From SAR324 cluster bacterium (GTDB taxonomy: Bacteria; SAR324; XYD2-FULL-50-16; HCM1), in the NCBI GenBank assembly GCA_002995645.1, contig PUHO01000006.1, positions 77,047-141,046 of the forward strand: DNA of 64,000 bases. Direction: 5' to 3'. The notes beneath the pieces are model-generated. The model made no database searches. It saw only the letters and a list, made by a program, of their open reading frames with translations, and was not told the DNA's origin. Every line of letters starts with the position of its first letter. The first letter of the stretch is position 1. Positions 35,809 to 45,446 of the stretch are shown piece by piece. The position numbers and the translations under genes are program-made.

Positions 35809-38229
35809 TTATTGTTTTAAAGAATATCCATAACTAGCTAAATAAGCAACAACGCCGTCCTGTAATTTTTTGGCATCGTCCGCACTAATTGTTCCATTTT
35901 GATCTTGGAACAATATTTCAATAGAAATAGATTTTATCTCTATATTTAAAGAGTATACACTAAGACATTTTACTTTGAAAACCCTTTTTTCATATCCATA
36001 AATCAAATTTTCTAAAACGCTATAATCCGTTCGGATAGGCGCCTCTATAGAAATTTCAAAACGAACAACAGGAAAGCGATTTTCTTCCACTGCTTGGTAT
36101 TGCTTCTTTTCTATTGCTTCCAACGTATGAATTGCAATTTCAGCAAAATAAGCTTCCGTTCGTATAGATAAACTATTACTATATGAAGGAGATAAAGCAA
36201 AGATTGTGCCGATCTTTTGATTAGCAATAATAATCTCAGCATATATATTTTTATGTTGCCATTTGTTTTGCGGGATTTTCCTTTCCCACTTTGCTTGTGG
36301 CAGCTGCAATACAGACAATACACGATTGATATGATTTTTTAAAGTATAAAAACTTTCGTTATTTGATTCTTTTTGCTTTTCTCTTGTAATCGCAATATAA
36401 GCATGGTCTTGCTCTATGGGATTACCGTCTTGCGAAGTGGAATAAATACGCCCTATTTCAAATACTTGCAAATTCAGTTCGTTCTTTTGTAAACTAACTA
36501 TTCTATTGCAAAACTGATTAGCAAGATTATCTCGTAAATAGCTTTGATCTTGGGAAACCGGATTAATTAGTTTCCAACTTGTTTCCTTTTTGTGAACTTG
36601 ATTTTCTGCAATAAGTGGATGCGAATACAGCTCATTATATCCTTGCGCTACTAACGTATCTTGCACCGTTCTTTGTATTTGATAACTCTTGTTCATATTA
36701 GAAGGAACAATGCTAAGCTTTGGCGGGATTGCCACTATCTCGTTATATCCGTATATACGACCTAGCTCTTCTATAATATCTTCTTTAATTGTGATATCTT
36801 TTTGTTGCCGCCAAGAAGGAACAATCAATTTTATTTCTTTATCAACAATACGAACTTGAAAGCCTAATTTTTTCAAATTTGTTTCAATTGTATTTATATG
36901 TAATTGATTTTCTGCAATACCTAATCGTTTATATACGTCTTGTACTTGTAATATAATCTCTTTTTCTTGTAATGGCGAAGGATAATAATCCATAAGATCA
37001 GTATAGTCAACTTCCTCATGTGTCCCTTCTAAAAAAGAAAGCGATCTTTGTAAAGCTAATAGCGTAGTAGAAGGATCTAACGTTTTTTCAAATCGCTGAC
37101 TTGAATCCGTACGAATACCAATACGAGAAGAAGTCCTTCGTATAGTAGCGCCAGCCCATGTTGCTGCTTCTACAATAATTTTTGTTGTGCTTTCGTGTAC
37201 GCCGCTTTCTTTACCGCCAACAATACCGGCAACAACAAGTACTTTATCATCATTGCAAATAACCATATCTTGCGGTGTTAAGCTTGCGTCTTTTCCGGCT
37301 AGCGTGTCTAATGTTTCCCCTTGCTTAGCCATACGAATAGACAAGCCTTGTTGCGTAATTGTATCGGCATCAAAGGCATGCATTGGCTGCCCTATTTCAG
37401 TCATAATATAGTTTGTCATATCTACTATATTATTAATGGCACGTAATCCCACGCGATAGAGCCTTTGTTGCTCTTTTGCCGGGCTTGGCTTTACCTTAAT
37501 ATTATCAATCACAAAAGCAGAATACCTTTGCACTGTGTCTTTACAATTTGCGGCAACTTGTATCGGTTTTTCTATCTTGTCCGCTTTCACAAGATCGACC
37601 GGCCTTGCAACAATAGGTTTTAACTCGGAATCTTTAAACAAAATAGCAAACTCCCTAGCAAAACCGTAATGCCCCCATAAATCAGCACGATGCGTAATAG
37701 ATTTATTATCTATATCAAATACAATATCTTTGTGATCTGGAAAAAGAGTATCTAAGCTTTGTCCAATTTCTGTTGCGCTTGGTAACTCTAAAATCGTATC
37801 GTCTTCATCAGATAAGCCTATTTCTTTAGCAGAACAAAGCATTCCCGTACTCTCAACACCGCGAATCGTAGTTGGTTTGATTTCTAAACCGTTCTCTAAC
37901 ACCGTGCCAGTTGGTGCATAAACAACTATCATTCCTTCACGAACATTGGGAGCACCGCAAACAAGCGTTATCTCTTCGCCTGCCGTAATGGTGACTAAAT
38001 GCAATTTATCTGAATTAGGATGATCTGCGACTGCTTTTATTTTTGCCGTTTTAAGATAAGATAAAGATCGTCCCCAAATTTCCCAATCGTCTACTTCACA
38101 AATAGACATGGTAATTTTTTCCGCTATCTCTTTTGCTAGTTCTTCAATTTTGTTTAACGGCTTGTCTTTTATCTGATATTTTTGAGGAAGAGTAATAAAA
38201 TCACTTACCCAGTTTAAAGAAATTTTCAT
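35809..38229 (-). CDS. pheT: Phenylalanyl-tRNA synthetase beta subunit
   Basis: 806 residues with the full domain order: tRNA-binding EMAP-like domain (~45-160, including HPNSDKLHLV and GMLCSAKEIGL), B3/B4 editing domain, B5 domain, catalytic-like core and the C-terminal FDX-ACB anticodon-binding domain. It works as an (alpha-beta)2 enzyme with PheS, whose gene ends 29 bp upstream. It lies between pheS and the bactofilin pair on the same strand. Confidence 0.95.
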   Translation of the reverse strand: MKISLNWVSDFITLPQKYQIKDKPLNKIEELAKEIAEKITMSICEVDDWEIWGRSLSYLKTAKIKAVADHPNSDKLHLVTITAGEEITLVCGAPNVREGMIVVYAPTGTVLENGLEIKPTTIRGVESTGMLCSAKEIGLSDEDDTILELPSATEIGQSLDTLFPDHKDIVFDIDNKSITHRADLWGHYGFAREFAILFKDSELKPIVARPVDLVKADKIEKPIQVAANCKDTVQRYSAFVIDNIKVKPSPAKEQQRLYRVGLRAINNIVDMTNYIMTEIGQPMHAFDADTITQQGLSIRMAKQGETLDTLAGKDASLTPQDMVICNDDKVLVVAGIVGGKESGVHESTTKIIVEAATWAGATIRRTSSRIGIRTDSSQRFEKTLDPSTTLLALQRSLSFLEGTHEEVDYTDLMDYYPSPLQEKEIILQVQDVYKRLGIAENQLHINTIETNLKKLGFQVRIVDKEIKLIVPSWRQQKDITIKEDIIEELGRIYGYNEIVAIPPKLSIVPSNMNKSYQIQRTVQDTLVAQGYNELYSHPLIAENQVHKKETSWKLINPVSQDQSYLRDNLANQFCNRIVSLQKNELNLQVFEIGRIYSTSQDGNPIEQDHAYIAITREKQKESNNESFYTLKNHINRVLSVLQLPQAKWERKIPQNKWQHKNIYAEIIIANQKIGTIFALSPSYSNSLSIRTEAYFAEIAIHTLEAIEKKQYQAVEENRFPVVRFEISIEAPIRTDYSVLENLIYGYEKRVFKVKCLSVYSLNIEIKSISIEILFQDQNGTISADDAKKLQDGVVAYLASYGYSLKQ

Positions 38230-38258
38230 ATACGTTTATAATCTGCAAAGTAAATAGT

Positions 38259-39278
38259 TTACGCAAAACTTTGTATAAAAGGAATGCCACCGTTATATAA
38301 AAGGCGAATATCTTTGATTCCATATGCCATCATGGCAAAGCGATCAACGCCAATCCCAAAAGCAAAGCCGGAATATTTCTTTGAATCCACGTCCCCGGCT
38401 TGTAATACATTAGGATGCACTAAACCGCAACCCATTACTTCAATCCAACCTGTTTGTTTGCAAGCACTGCAACCTTTCCCGCCACAAAGCATACAATTAA
38501 GGTCTAACTCTAAGCCGGGCTCTACAAAAGGAAAATAAGCCGGTCTAAGTCGCATTTTTGTATTACTACCAAAAACAGCTTTTGTATAGGTATCAATAAA
38601 ATATTTTAAATGAGCAAGTGAAATATCTTCATCTACTAACATGCCTTCTAACTGATGAAAACAGGATTCATGCGAAGCGTCTACCCGTTCGCAACGAAAG
38701 ACCTTGCCTGAACCAATCACACGAAGCGGCGCCCCTAGTTTTTTCATGCCATGTATTTGTATAGACGAAGTATGCGTTCGTAATAAACGATTTTCCCCAA
38801 GATAAAACGTGTCTTGCATGTCTCTTGCGGGATGATCTTTAGGAATATTCAAAGCTTCAAAATTGTAATACTCAGTTTCAACATGGTTCCCTTTTAAGAG
38901 CTGAAAACCCATAGATAAAAACACGTCTTCTAGTTTCCGCCGCATATGTGTTACCGGATGTAAAGCCCCAGCTAAGTTATAAGCACTTTCTAAAGAAATA
39001 TCAAGCCACTGCTTGTCCATCAACTTTTCTTCTTCTTGTTCTAAAAAGCGATTATTTTGCTCTGTAATTTTATCTGTAATTTCTTGTTTCAAACGGTTTA
39101 GATCTTGCCCTCTTTGCGCTCTGTCGGCTGCCGGAACGTCGCGTAGCAATTTCATTTGATCGGCAATAATTCCTTTTTTCCCAAGAAAGGCTATTTTGAT
39201 TTTTTCCATATCGGCAAGGGAATGCATTCCTTGCCATTCTTTTTGAAAATCTTGCTTAATTTGCTCTAACGTAATCAT
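38259..39278 (-). CDS. pheS: Phenylalanyl-tRNA synthetase alpha subunit
   Basis: 339 residues. An N-terminal coiled coil is followed by the class II catalytic core: motif 2 is in FRCERVDASHES and motif 3 in FGIGVDRFAMMAYGI. A four-cysteine insert (CMLCGGKGCSAC) lies just before the GWIEVMGCGLVHP block; this cysteine form occurs in several bacterial lineages but not in E. coli. It pairs with PheT and is 14 bp downstream of gatA. Confidence 0.95.
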   Translation of the reverse strand: MITLEQIKQDFQKEWQGMHSLADMEKIKIAFLGKKGIIADQMKLLRDVPAADRAQRGQDLNRLKQEITDKITEQNNRFLEQEEEKLMDKQWLDISLESAYNLAGALHPVTHMRRKLEDVFLSMGFQLLKGNHVETEYYNFEALNIPKDHPARDMQDTFYLGENRLLRTHTSSIQIHGMKKLGAPLRVIGSGKVFRCERVDASHESCFHQLEGMLVDEDISLAHLKYFIDTYTKAVFGSNTKMRLRPAYFPFVEPGLELDLNCMLCGGKGCSACKQTGWIEVMGCGLVHPNVLQAGDVDSKKYSGFAFGIGVDRFAMMAYGIKDIRLLYNGGIPFIQSFA

Positions 39279-39292
39279 ATATACTACAGAAT

Positions 39293-40765
39293 TTATATTT
39301 GCAAAGAAGGAGTCGCTACTTGCTTATGTTGTTCAAAAAAGTGCGCTATTTGAAATAAAGTTTCTTCTTGCAAAAAGTTAGCTTGAAACTGAATCCCAAC
39401 AGGAAGCGACTCTTTAGAAAGTCCGGCAGGAAGAGAGATCGCGGGAATGCTTGCTAAGTTAGCAGGAATAGTAAACACATCTTGTAAAAAATAAAACAAA
39501 GGATCGTCTGTTTTGTAGTTAAGATCAAACGGCGCGCTTGGAGCAGTTGGGCAAACAATAACGTCTACTTGTTTGAAAATGGCAGCATATTGGCTACGAA
39601 GTAAATTTTGCACTTGTAAAGCTTTATTATAATACGCATCATAGTAACCGGACGATAAAACGTAAGTCCCTAATAAAATACGCATCTTGACTTCTTTACC
39701 AAATCCATGTTCCCTTGATAATTCGTAAATCGATTCTAAAGTCTCTGCTTCTTGTGCACGGCTACCATAATGTACGCCGTCATATCGCCCTAGATTAGAG
39801 CTACACTCTGCCGGAGCTATAATATAATAAGCCGCTAAAGATTGTTTAATATTAGGAACGGAAACTTCCACAAACTCGCACCCTGATTCTTTCAAAAAAG
39901 CAAGGCTTTCGTCATATACGGCACGTATATCACTTGGCAGTTCATAAGCTGCTTGTTCTTTAATAATACCAACTTTAAGCCCTTTAATTGACTTATGTAA
40001 CGCCGATTTATAAGAAGGCACAGGTACTTTCAAGCTTGTAGCGTCTTTAGGATCAAATCCGGCAATAGCTTCTAACAATAAAGCCGCATCTTCTACGTCC
40101 CTTGTCATAGGTCCGGCTTGGTCAAGAGAGCTAGCAAACGCCGTCATACCCCATCGGCTTACCCGTCCGTACGTTGGTTTTAAGCCAACAATATGATTAA
40201 ACGAAGCCGGTTGACGAATAGATCCGCCTGTATCCGTACCAATCGCACCAACTGATAAACCGGCAGAAACGGCAACGGCAGAACCGCCAGACGATCCGCC
40301 CGGAACTTTAGTTAAATCATAGGGATTTTTAACAGGAAAAAAAGAAGAATTTTCATTACTTGACCCCATGGCAAATTCGTCCATATTGGTTTTGCCAATC
40401 ATCATATAAGAAGCTTCTTGCAACTTTGTTGTTACTGTTGAGTCATATGGCGCAACATAATTTTTTAACATTTGTGAAGCACATGTTGTCGGCGTTCCTT
40501 TAATGTTAAAAAGATCTTTAATAGCTAGCGGCATGCCTTCTAGTTCGCCCACAGCATCGCCTTGCATAATTTTTTTATCTACTGCCTTAGCTTGGTTTAA
40601 AACTTCTTCTTCTTTTGCTAAATATAGATAGACGCCTAGTTCTTTATTAGTATCTTTAATACGTTGTAAAACGGCTTGTACTATTTCTTCTGTTGTAATT
40701 TCTTTGGCAAGTCGTTTTTGATGCAGTTCGTGAATAGGAGTAAAAGCTAAGCTCATAATAGACAT
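39293..40765 (-). CDS. gatA: Aspartyl/glutamyl-tRNA amidotransferase subunit A
   Basis: 490 residues, an amidase-signature enzyme. The Ser-cisSer-Lys triad is supplied by the Lys in MPLAIKDLF, the Ser in DTGGSIRQPA, and the GGSSGGSA loop. It releases ammonia from glutamine to correct Glu-tRNA(Gln) or Asp-tRNA(Asn), which suggests that this genome uses the indirect route for at least one of these tRNAs. GatB and GatC are not nearby. The start is ATG at 40763 or the in-frame ATG three codons later; neither has a clear Shine-Dalgarno. The comM-tail copies lie just upstream. Confidence 0.94.
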   Translation of the reverse strand: MSIMSLAFTPIHELHQKRLAKEITTEEIVQAVLQRIKDTNKELGVYLYLAKEEEVLNQAKAVDKKIMQGDAVGELEGMPLAIKDLFNIKGTPTTCASQMLKNYVAPYDSTVTTKLQEASYMMIGKTNMDEFAMGSSNENSSFFPVKNPYDLTKVPGGSSGGSAVAVSAGLSVGAIGTDTGGSIRQPASFNHIVGLKPTYGRVSRWGMTAFASSLDQAGPMTRDVEDAALLLEAIAGFDPKDATSLKVPVPSYKSALHKSIKGLKVGIIKEQAAYELPSDIRAVYDESLAFLKESGCEFVEVSVPNIKQSLAAYYIIAPAECSSNLGRYDGVHYGSRAQEAETLESIYELSREHGFGKEVKMRILLGTYVLSSGYYDAYYNKALQVQNLLRSQYAAIFKQVDVIVCPTAPSAPFDLNYKTDDPLFYFLQDVFTIPANLASIPAISLPAGLSKESLPVGIQFQANFLQEETLFQIAHFFEQHKQVATPSLQI

Positions 40766-40866
40766 TAAAATAATAGTTTAAAATTGTATCTTCTAATAAT
40801 TTTAATTATAGCAATATTTCCTTGTTGTAACAAGAATATTTTTAGCTATTTTCTTTTTAGATCTTT

Positions 40867-41391
40867 AGCGATTGGTCTAGATTCCTATATGGCAACGCTT
40901 CGGCAAGGTGTTCTGTTTGTATTGATTCGCTATTTTCCAGATCGGCAATCGTACGACTCACCTTCAAAATACTATCGTACCCCCCGTCCGCTTAGCTTAA
41001 GTTTACTAACTGCTAATTGCAAAAGGGCTTCGCTTTGCTTATCTAACTTATTATAGTTTTGATTTTATTTCTTACAATTAGAATTCTAGCGCTCTGTCTA
41101 GGTTCCTATATTGCAATGCTTCGGCAAGGTGCTCTGTTTGTATTGATTCGCTATTTTCCAGATCGGCAATTGTACGACTCACTTTCAAAATACTATCGTA
41201 CCCCCGTCCGCTTAGCTTAAGCTTACTAACTGCTAATTGCAAAAGGGATTCGCTTTGTTTATTTAGCTTGTTTTGATTTTATTTGTTACAATTAGAATTC
41301 TAACGCTCTGTCCAGATTCCTATATTACAACGCTTCGGCAAGGTGCTTTGCTTTGTTTATCTAGTTTGTTATGATTTTGAATTTGTTACAA
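40867..41391. repeat. Decayed tandem copies of the comM 3' end
   Basis: The anchor GCTTCGGCAAGGTG occurs at 40897, 41118, 41332 and finally 41432, which is inside comM itself. The three outer occurrences are copies of the comM tail of about 215-220 bp. The third lacks an internal ~115 bp. Read on the minus strand, the second copy still encodes [21 protein letters not shown] and a stop, as in comM. The first copy has an extra C in a C run, shifting frame. Copies are more diverged than those of the actF array. Nothing else is visible in the 626 bp between gatA and comM. Confidence 0.92.
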
Positions 41392-42930
41392 TTAGAATTC
41401 TAACGATCTGTCTAGATTCCTATATTGCAATGCTTCGGCAAGGTGTTCTGTTTGTATCGCTTCGCTATTTTCTAAATCGGCAATCGTACGACTCACTTTC
41501 AAAATACTATCGTACCCCCGTCCGCTTAGCTTAAGCTTACTAACTGCTAATTGCAAAAGTGATTCGCTTTGTTTATCTAGCTTGCAATAGTTTTGAATTT
41601 GCTTCGCTTTTAACAATCCGTTACGAAGCGTTTCATTTTGATATCTATCTTTTTGTTTTTGGCTAGCTTGGATTACTTTCTCTTTCATCTGCTTACTAGA
41701 AGTAAACGAGGTTGTTGCTTGCCTTGCATCGGTTGAAATCACAGGCACTTCAATTTGCAAATCAATTCTATCTAGTAACGGACCGGATAAACGACTACGA
41801 TACCGCGTGATTTGAGTCACACTGCAACGGCATTCATGATCGGCATCACCTAAATAACCACAAGGGCAAGGATTGGTGGCGGCTATTAATTGAAAATCAG
41901 CAGGGAACACAAAACTATCTTTTGCTCGTGTAATTGTAATTTGTTTATCCTCTAGCGGTTGCCTTAGCAAGTCTAATGTAGCGCGCGAATATTCAGCTAA
42001 TTCATCAAGAAATAAAACGCCATGATGTGCTAATGAAACTTCGCCAGCTCGTGGCGTACTTCCCCCTCCAACTAAGCCGGCACCGGAAACAGAATGGTGC
42101 GGCGTACGAAAAGGGCGTGTAATACGTTGTAAATCTTCTGTGGTAAATCCGTAATATAAAGAATAAATTTTTGCGACTTGCAGTATTTCATCATAAGAAA
42201 GAGGTGACAAAATCGAAGGAAACCTACTAGCTAGCATAGATTTGCCCGATCCCGGTGGTCCTATTAATAAAATATGATGTCTTCCTGCTGCTGCAATTTC
42301 TAAAGCGCGTTTTGCCTGTATATGCCCTTTAACATCGGCATAATCAAGCTCATTAGTGTGTCCTAGATTCTGTTTCAGGACGTCCTGTAAAGTGTCCTGG
42401 TATGATTCCAATACTTTTTCTTCTGTGTAAAAATCGATAATATCCTTAAGCGTATCAGCTATATAGATATCCATTTCCGGGACTATTGCCGCAACAGGTG
42501 CGTTCTCTCTAGGAAGGATACAAGTTTTTATGCCCTGTTTTTTTGCCTCCATTAACATAGCTAATATCCCGGCAACAGGACGTATTCTACCTTGTAAAGA
42601 AAGCTCCCCAACTAAGAGCGTATTCTCTCCGCTTGTTGCAGGTAATCGTTTATCCGCTTTCAGAATTGCAATCGCTATTGGCAAATCAAATCCGGTTCCG
42701 CCTTTACTTAATCCGGCAGGGGCAAGGTTCACCACAACGCGGCGAATAGGGAATCCGCCGGCTACATTAGACAGGCTTGCTGTTACACGCTCTCTACTTT
42801 CGCGAATAGCATGATCTGGCAAACCTACAATTTGAAACGCCCCTAAGCCAATAGAAACGTCAGCTTCCACTTCTATAATATGAGCCTCAATTCCTATAAC
42901 GGTTGCTGTATAGGTTATTATCTCGCTCAT
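41392..42930 (-). CDS. comM: ComM/YifB-family AAA+ ATPase
   Basis: 512 residues. An N-terminal Lon-protease-like domain (residues 1-170) precedes the AAA+ module with Walker A GPPGSGKSML, Walker B LFLDELAE, and a zinc-like cysteine set in CPCGYLGDADHECRC. The C-terminal Mg-chelatase-type helical domain ends [14 protein letters not shown]. ComM is a hexameric helicase that extends branch migration during natural transformation. The last ~65 codons are the parent of the tail copies downstream. ComF is encoded elsewhere in this window. Confidence 0.93.
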   Translation of the reverse strand: MSEIITYTATVIGIEAHIIEVEADVSIGLGAFQIVGLPDHAIRESRERVTASLSNVAGGFPIRRVVVNLAPAGLSKGGTGFDLPIAIAILKADKRLPATSGENTLLVGELSLQGRIRPVAGILAMLMEAKKQGIKTCILPRENAPVAAIVPEMDIYIADTLKDIIDFYTEEKVLESYQDTLQDVLKQNLGHTNELDYADVKGHIQAKRALEIAAAGRHHILLIGPPGSGKSMLASRFPSILSPLSYDEILQVAKIYSLYYGFTTEDLQRITRPFRTPHHSVSGAGLVGGGSTPRAGEVSLAHHGVLFLDELAEYSRATLDLLRQPLEDKQITITRAKDSFVFPADFQLIAATNPCPCGYLGDADHECRCSVTQITRYRSRLSGPLLDRIDLQIEVPVISTDARQATTSFTSSKQMKEKVIQASQKQKDRYQNETLRNGLLKAKQIQNYCKLDKQSESLLQLAVSKLKLSGRGYDSILKVSRTIADLENSEAIQTEHLAEALQYRNLDRSLEF

Positions 42931-42965
42931 ATTATTTCTTTTTTATCAAATTAACCCTACGGTTA

Positions 42966-44543
42966 TTATTGTTCAGTTTCGTCTGTTGGTGCTTTTTGCC
43001 CTGCTGGGGCTTCAAGCTCCTCTTCTTGCTTTGTTATGATTGCCACTAGTCGCTTACGCATTGTTGCAATTTGACGTAATAATTCAGCATCACTTGTATA
43101 TTTTTCCGCAGTATCTAGGCGCTCTATTAACTGCCTATATTCACTTGAATCCATAGCGTCCACATTATGCATCATTGTTGCCACAAGTTGTAATGTCAAC
43201 ATTGCTATTTGCTCTTGTAGCTGATTCCTTAAATTCAATGCCCTTTGTAGGTTCGCATCATTTTTAGCATACAAGGCAGCTTGGGTAAAGAGATCTATAG
43301 CTTTCATCATGTTGTCTAATCCGCTTTCTAGATTTGCATCTGATTGCGCGAGTTCTTGCGCGTGTACTGCCGCTAAGAAATATTCTCCAAACTTAGTATT
43401 ACCCCAATCGTGTCGTTGTACTGTAATTGTTCTTTCCGTTGTTTTTTCCAACTGGCGTCTTTTCTCTGCTTCAAGCAACATACGACGGTTCAAAATACTT
43501 TGATCTATCATAGAGAAGAAACTCACATATATAGACTTATCGCTATTCACTTCTATAGACGGAAGGATATCTAGCACCTCCGGATTAAATCTTGCTCTTA
43601 ACACCATACGCTTACGATATCCCGGGCTAGGCATTACACGAATATTATGTAAGTATTCTAGATTTGCTATTTCCGGAATATAATATTTCTCTTCACTATT
43701 AGGAATAATAATATCTAAAATATATTGCTTTTCAAATTCTTTTGTTTTTTTATTAAAAATTCGTTTTTCATATATTTCAATCGGGAAATTTTTTGCTTTT
43801 AATTGTATAGGCGTATCAAACCTAAGCTCTATCCCAAATTGCTCAATATTCGGCTTCACTGCTTCTTTTGTGCCTATAGTCAAGCTACGTACATGATAAG
43901 CATGTTTAAGAAGGACTTGCCCTTCGTCCTGCCCTTGTGATCTACCCATCTTAAAGTTATGATTTAACATAGCGTAGTAAGCATCTTTATAAGTTAAAAG
44001 CTCTTTATCGCCATTATATAAATCAATAATATACCTATACTTTTCCCCTTGATTATTATAACCAAAACCTTTTTCATGTACAGATATTAAATTAAAGTTT
44101 TTAATACTAAAGTTTAAATTTTGCCCAGCCAACGGATCGCCCATAGCAAATCTTTTTACATAAGTATGACTTTGCAAGGCAAGTCTATGAAATTTATTCT
44201 TATCAAAGATTACAAATTTAGTTTCATGTGGATTTAAAAACAACAATACACGATTATTTTTTAATTGTAATTCATCTGTTTGCACCCACTGGTAAATTTT
44301 ATCTACATACCAAACGTGCGAAGTCCCGTCGCTTAAAATCACATTAAGAAAAAACTCCTTTACTCCATGATTGCGAACAAACGCCACGGAAATAGTTTTT
44401 TCTCCTATAGTTCCGCCGTTTAAAGCATTGGCAAGCTTTAACGCTTCTGTTTTTGTCGCATATTTTGGCATAGCAAAACCAGCGCTTGGCACGCCTATCA
44501 CTAAGCACACCAACACTGTCACGTAGACACAAAATAATTTCAT
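42966..44543 (-). CDS. Exported protein of unknown function with C-terminal helices
   Basis: 525 residues with a signal peptide cut near GFAMP. The middle is beta-rich and positively charged. The last ~190 residues are helical and heptad-like (LEAEKRRQLEKTTERT, LNLRNQLQEQIAMLTLQ), ending in an acidic tail. No domain was recognised. It is 36 bp downstream of a LytR_C-domain protein on the same strand and 35 bp before comM, so an envelope role is plausible but unproven. Confidence 0.65.
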   Translation of the reverse strand: MKLFCVYVTVLVCLVIGVPSAGFAMPKYATKTEALKLANALNGGTIGEKTISVAFVRNHGVKEFFLNVILSDGTSHVWYVDKIYQWVQTDELQLKNNRVLLFLNPHETKFVIFDKNKFHRLALQSHTYVKRFAMGDPLAGQNLNFSIKNFNLISVHEKGFGYNNQGEKYRYIIDLYNGDKELLTYKDAYYAMLNHNFKMGRSQGQDEGQVLLKHAYHVRSLTIGTKEAVKPNIEQFGIELRFDTPIQLKAKNFPIEIYEKRIFNKKTKEFEKQYILDIIIPNSEEKYYIPEIANLEYLHNIRVMPSPGYRKRMVLRARFNPEVLDILPSIEVNSDKSIYVSFFSMIDQSILNRRMLLEAEKRRQLEKTTERTITVQRHDWGNTKFGEYFLAAVHAQELAQSDANLESGLDNMMKAIDLFTQAALYAKNDANLQRALNLRNQLQEQIAMLTLQLVATMMHNVDAMDSSEYRQLIERLDTAEKYTSDAELLRQIATMRKRLVAIITKQEEELEAPAGQKAPTDETEQ

Positions 44544-44579
44544 ACCTTCTCCTTAGAATTCCTATGATTAAATAGCTAG

Positions 44580-45206
44580 TTAGCTATCCTTTCCTACATA
44601 AATTAAAATATCCACACCTGTACTTAACTCTTGATTAGGTAACGGTAATATCCGCTGGTCTCCGGGAATAAGCGAGGCTAAAAACAAAGCTGATTTTAAA
44701 TAGTTTTCTCTAAAATAAATAATAGTTTGCGCATACCGAAGCGGCGTGTCTACTATATTAATAATATCAAAATGAACGCCTAGTCTTTCTTCAATTTGGC
44801 GTTTTTTAACCTTTCCAAGATACACAGACAGTTTATAAGCTGATTTCGGTACCCCGTTCGCATTATATATAGCTACTTGTAGCGTTGTAGGACGGTGATA
44901 TTGTCTTAAAATCTTTTGCTTTGATCGTAAATACTCCATTTTCTTCAATGGCATTTCCGATTCATACATATCTTTTTGCACACCGGGAATAGTATTGTCT
45001 TCTATTTTTATTTGTTTTTGTTTTTTTTCATCTACTACCGGCGCTTTTCCGTCTTTTTTCACTGTTGCCGCCTCTGTTTCCTTGGTCGGCGTACTTTCTT
45101 TTTGGGCAAACAAGCTAGGTACTAAAAAGCAATTTAAAAGTAATATGATAAAACAATTTAAACATATCAACTTACTTAGTTTTATATAAAATTCTTGTTG
45201 CCACAT
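44580..45206 (-). CDS. Exported LytR C-terminal-domain protein
   Basis: 208 residues. A hydrophobic leader (~10-34) is followed by a Lys/Glu-rich linker. The C-terminal domain (~105-208) has the LytR_C pattern: VAIYNANGV at the start, then RYAQTIIYFRENYLKSALFLASLIPG, ending in GVDILIYVGKD. LytR_C domains are found in cell-wall-related proteins, often attached to phosphotransferases, but here the catalytic LCP domain is absent. It is the first gene of a minus-strand pair with the unknown exported protein. Confidence 0.75.
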   Translation of the reverse strand: MWQQEFYIKLSKLICLNCFIILLLNCFLVPSLFAQKESTPTKETEAATVKKDGKAPVVDEKKQKQIKIEDNTIPGVQKDMYESEMPLKKMEYLRSKQKILRQYHRPTTLQVAIYNANGVPKSAYKLSVYLGKVKKRQIEERLGVHFDIINIVDTPLRYAQTIIYFRENYLKSALFLASLIPGDQRILPLPNQELSTGVDILIYVGKDS

Positions 45207-45446
45207 AAAATATCTCTCATTATTGAATCTTTGTACGGCTATAAAGTATTATTTTATAGTTTTTATACTTTACTAATATTACAAAGTACTTTTATTATGT
45301 ATATACTGTACTGTTGCTTATCGTCAAGTTACACTTAAGTTTACAAAGCCACTGCCGTTATATGTAAATAGCTATAGCCAAATCATTACGTATTTGTATA
45401 TAATTTACATATAAAATAGAAGCATCTTACATTATATATTTAAACT

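Noticed and set aside
40784..41534. Short plus-strand frames of 63-90 residues near comM
   Set aside because: They are antisense readings of comM-tail copies and of comM itself.
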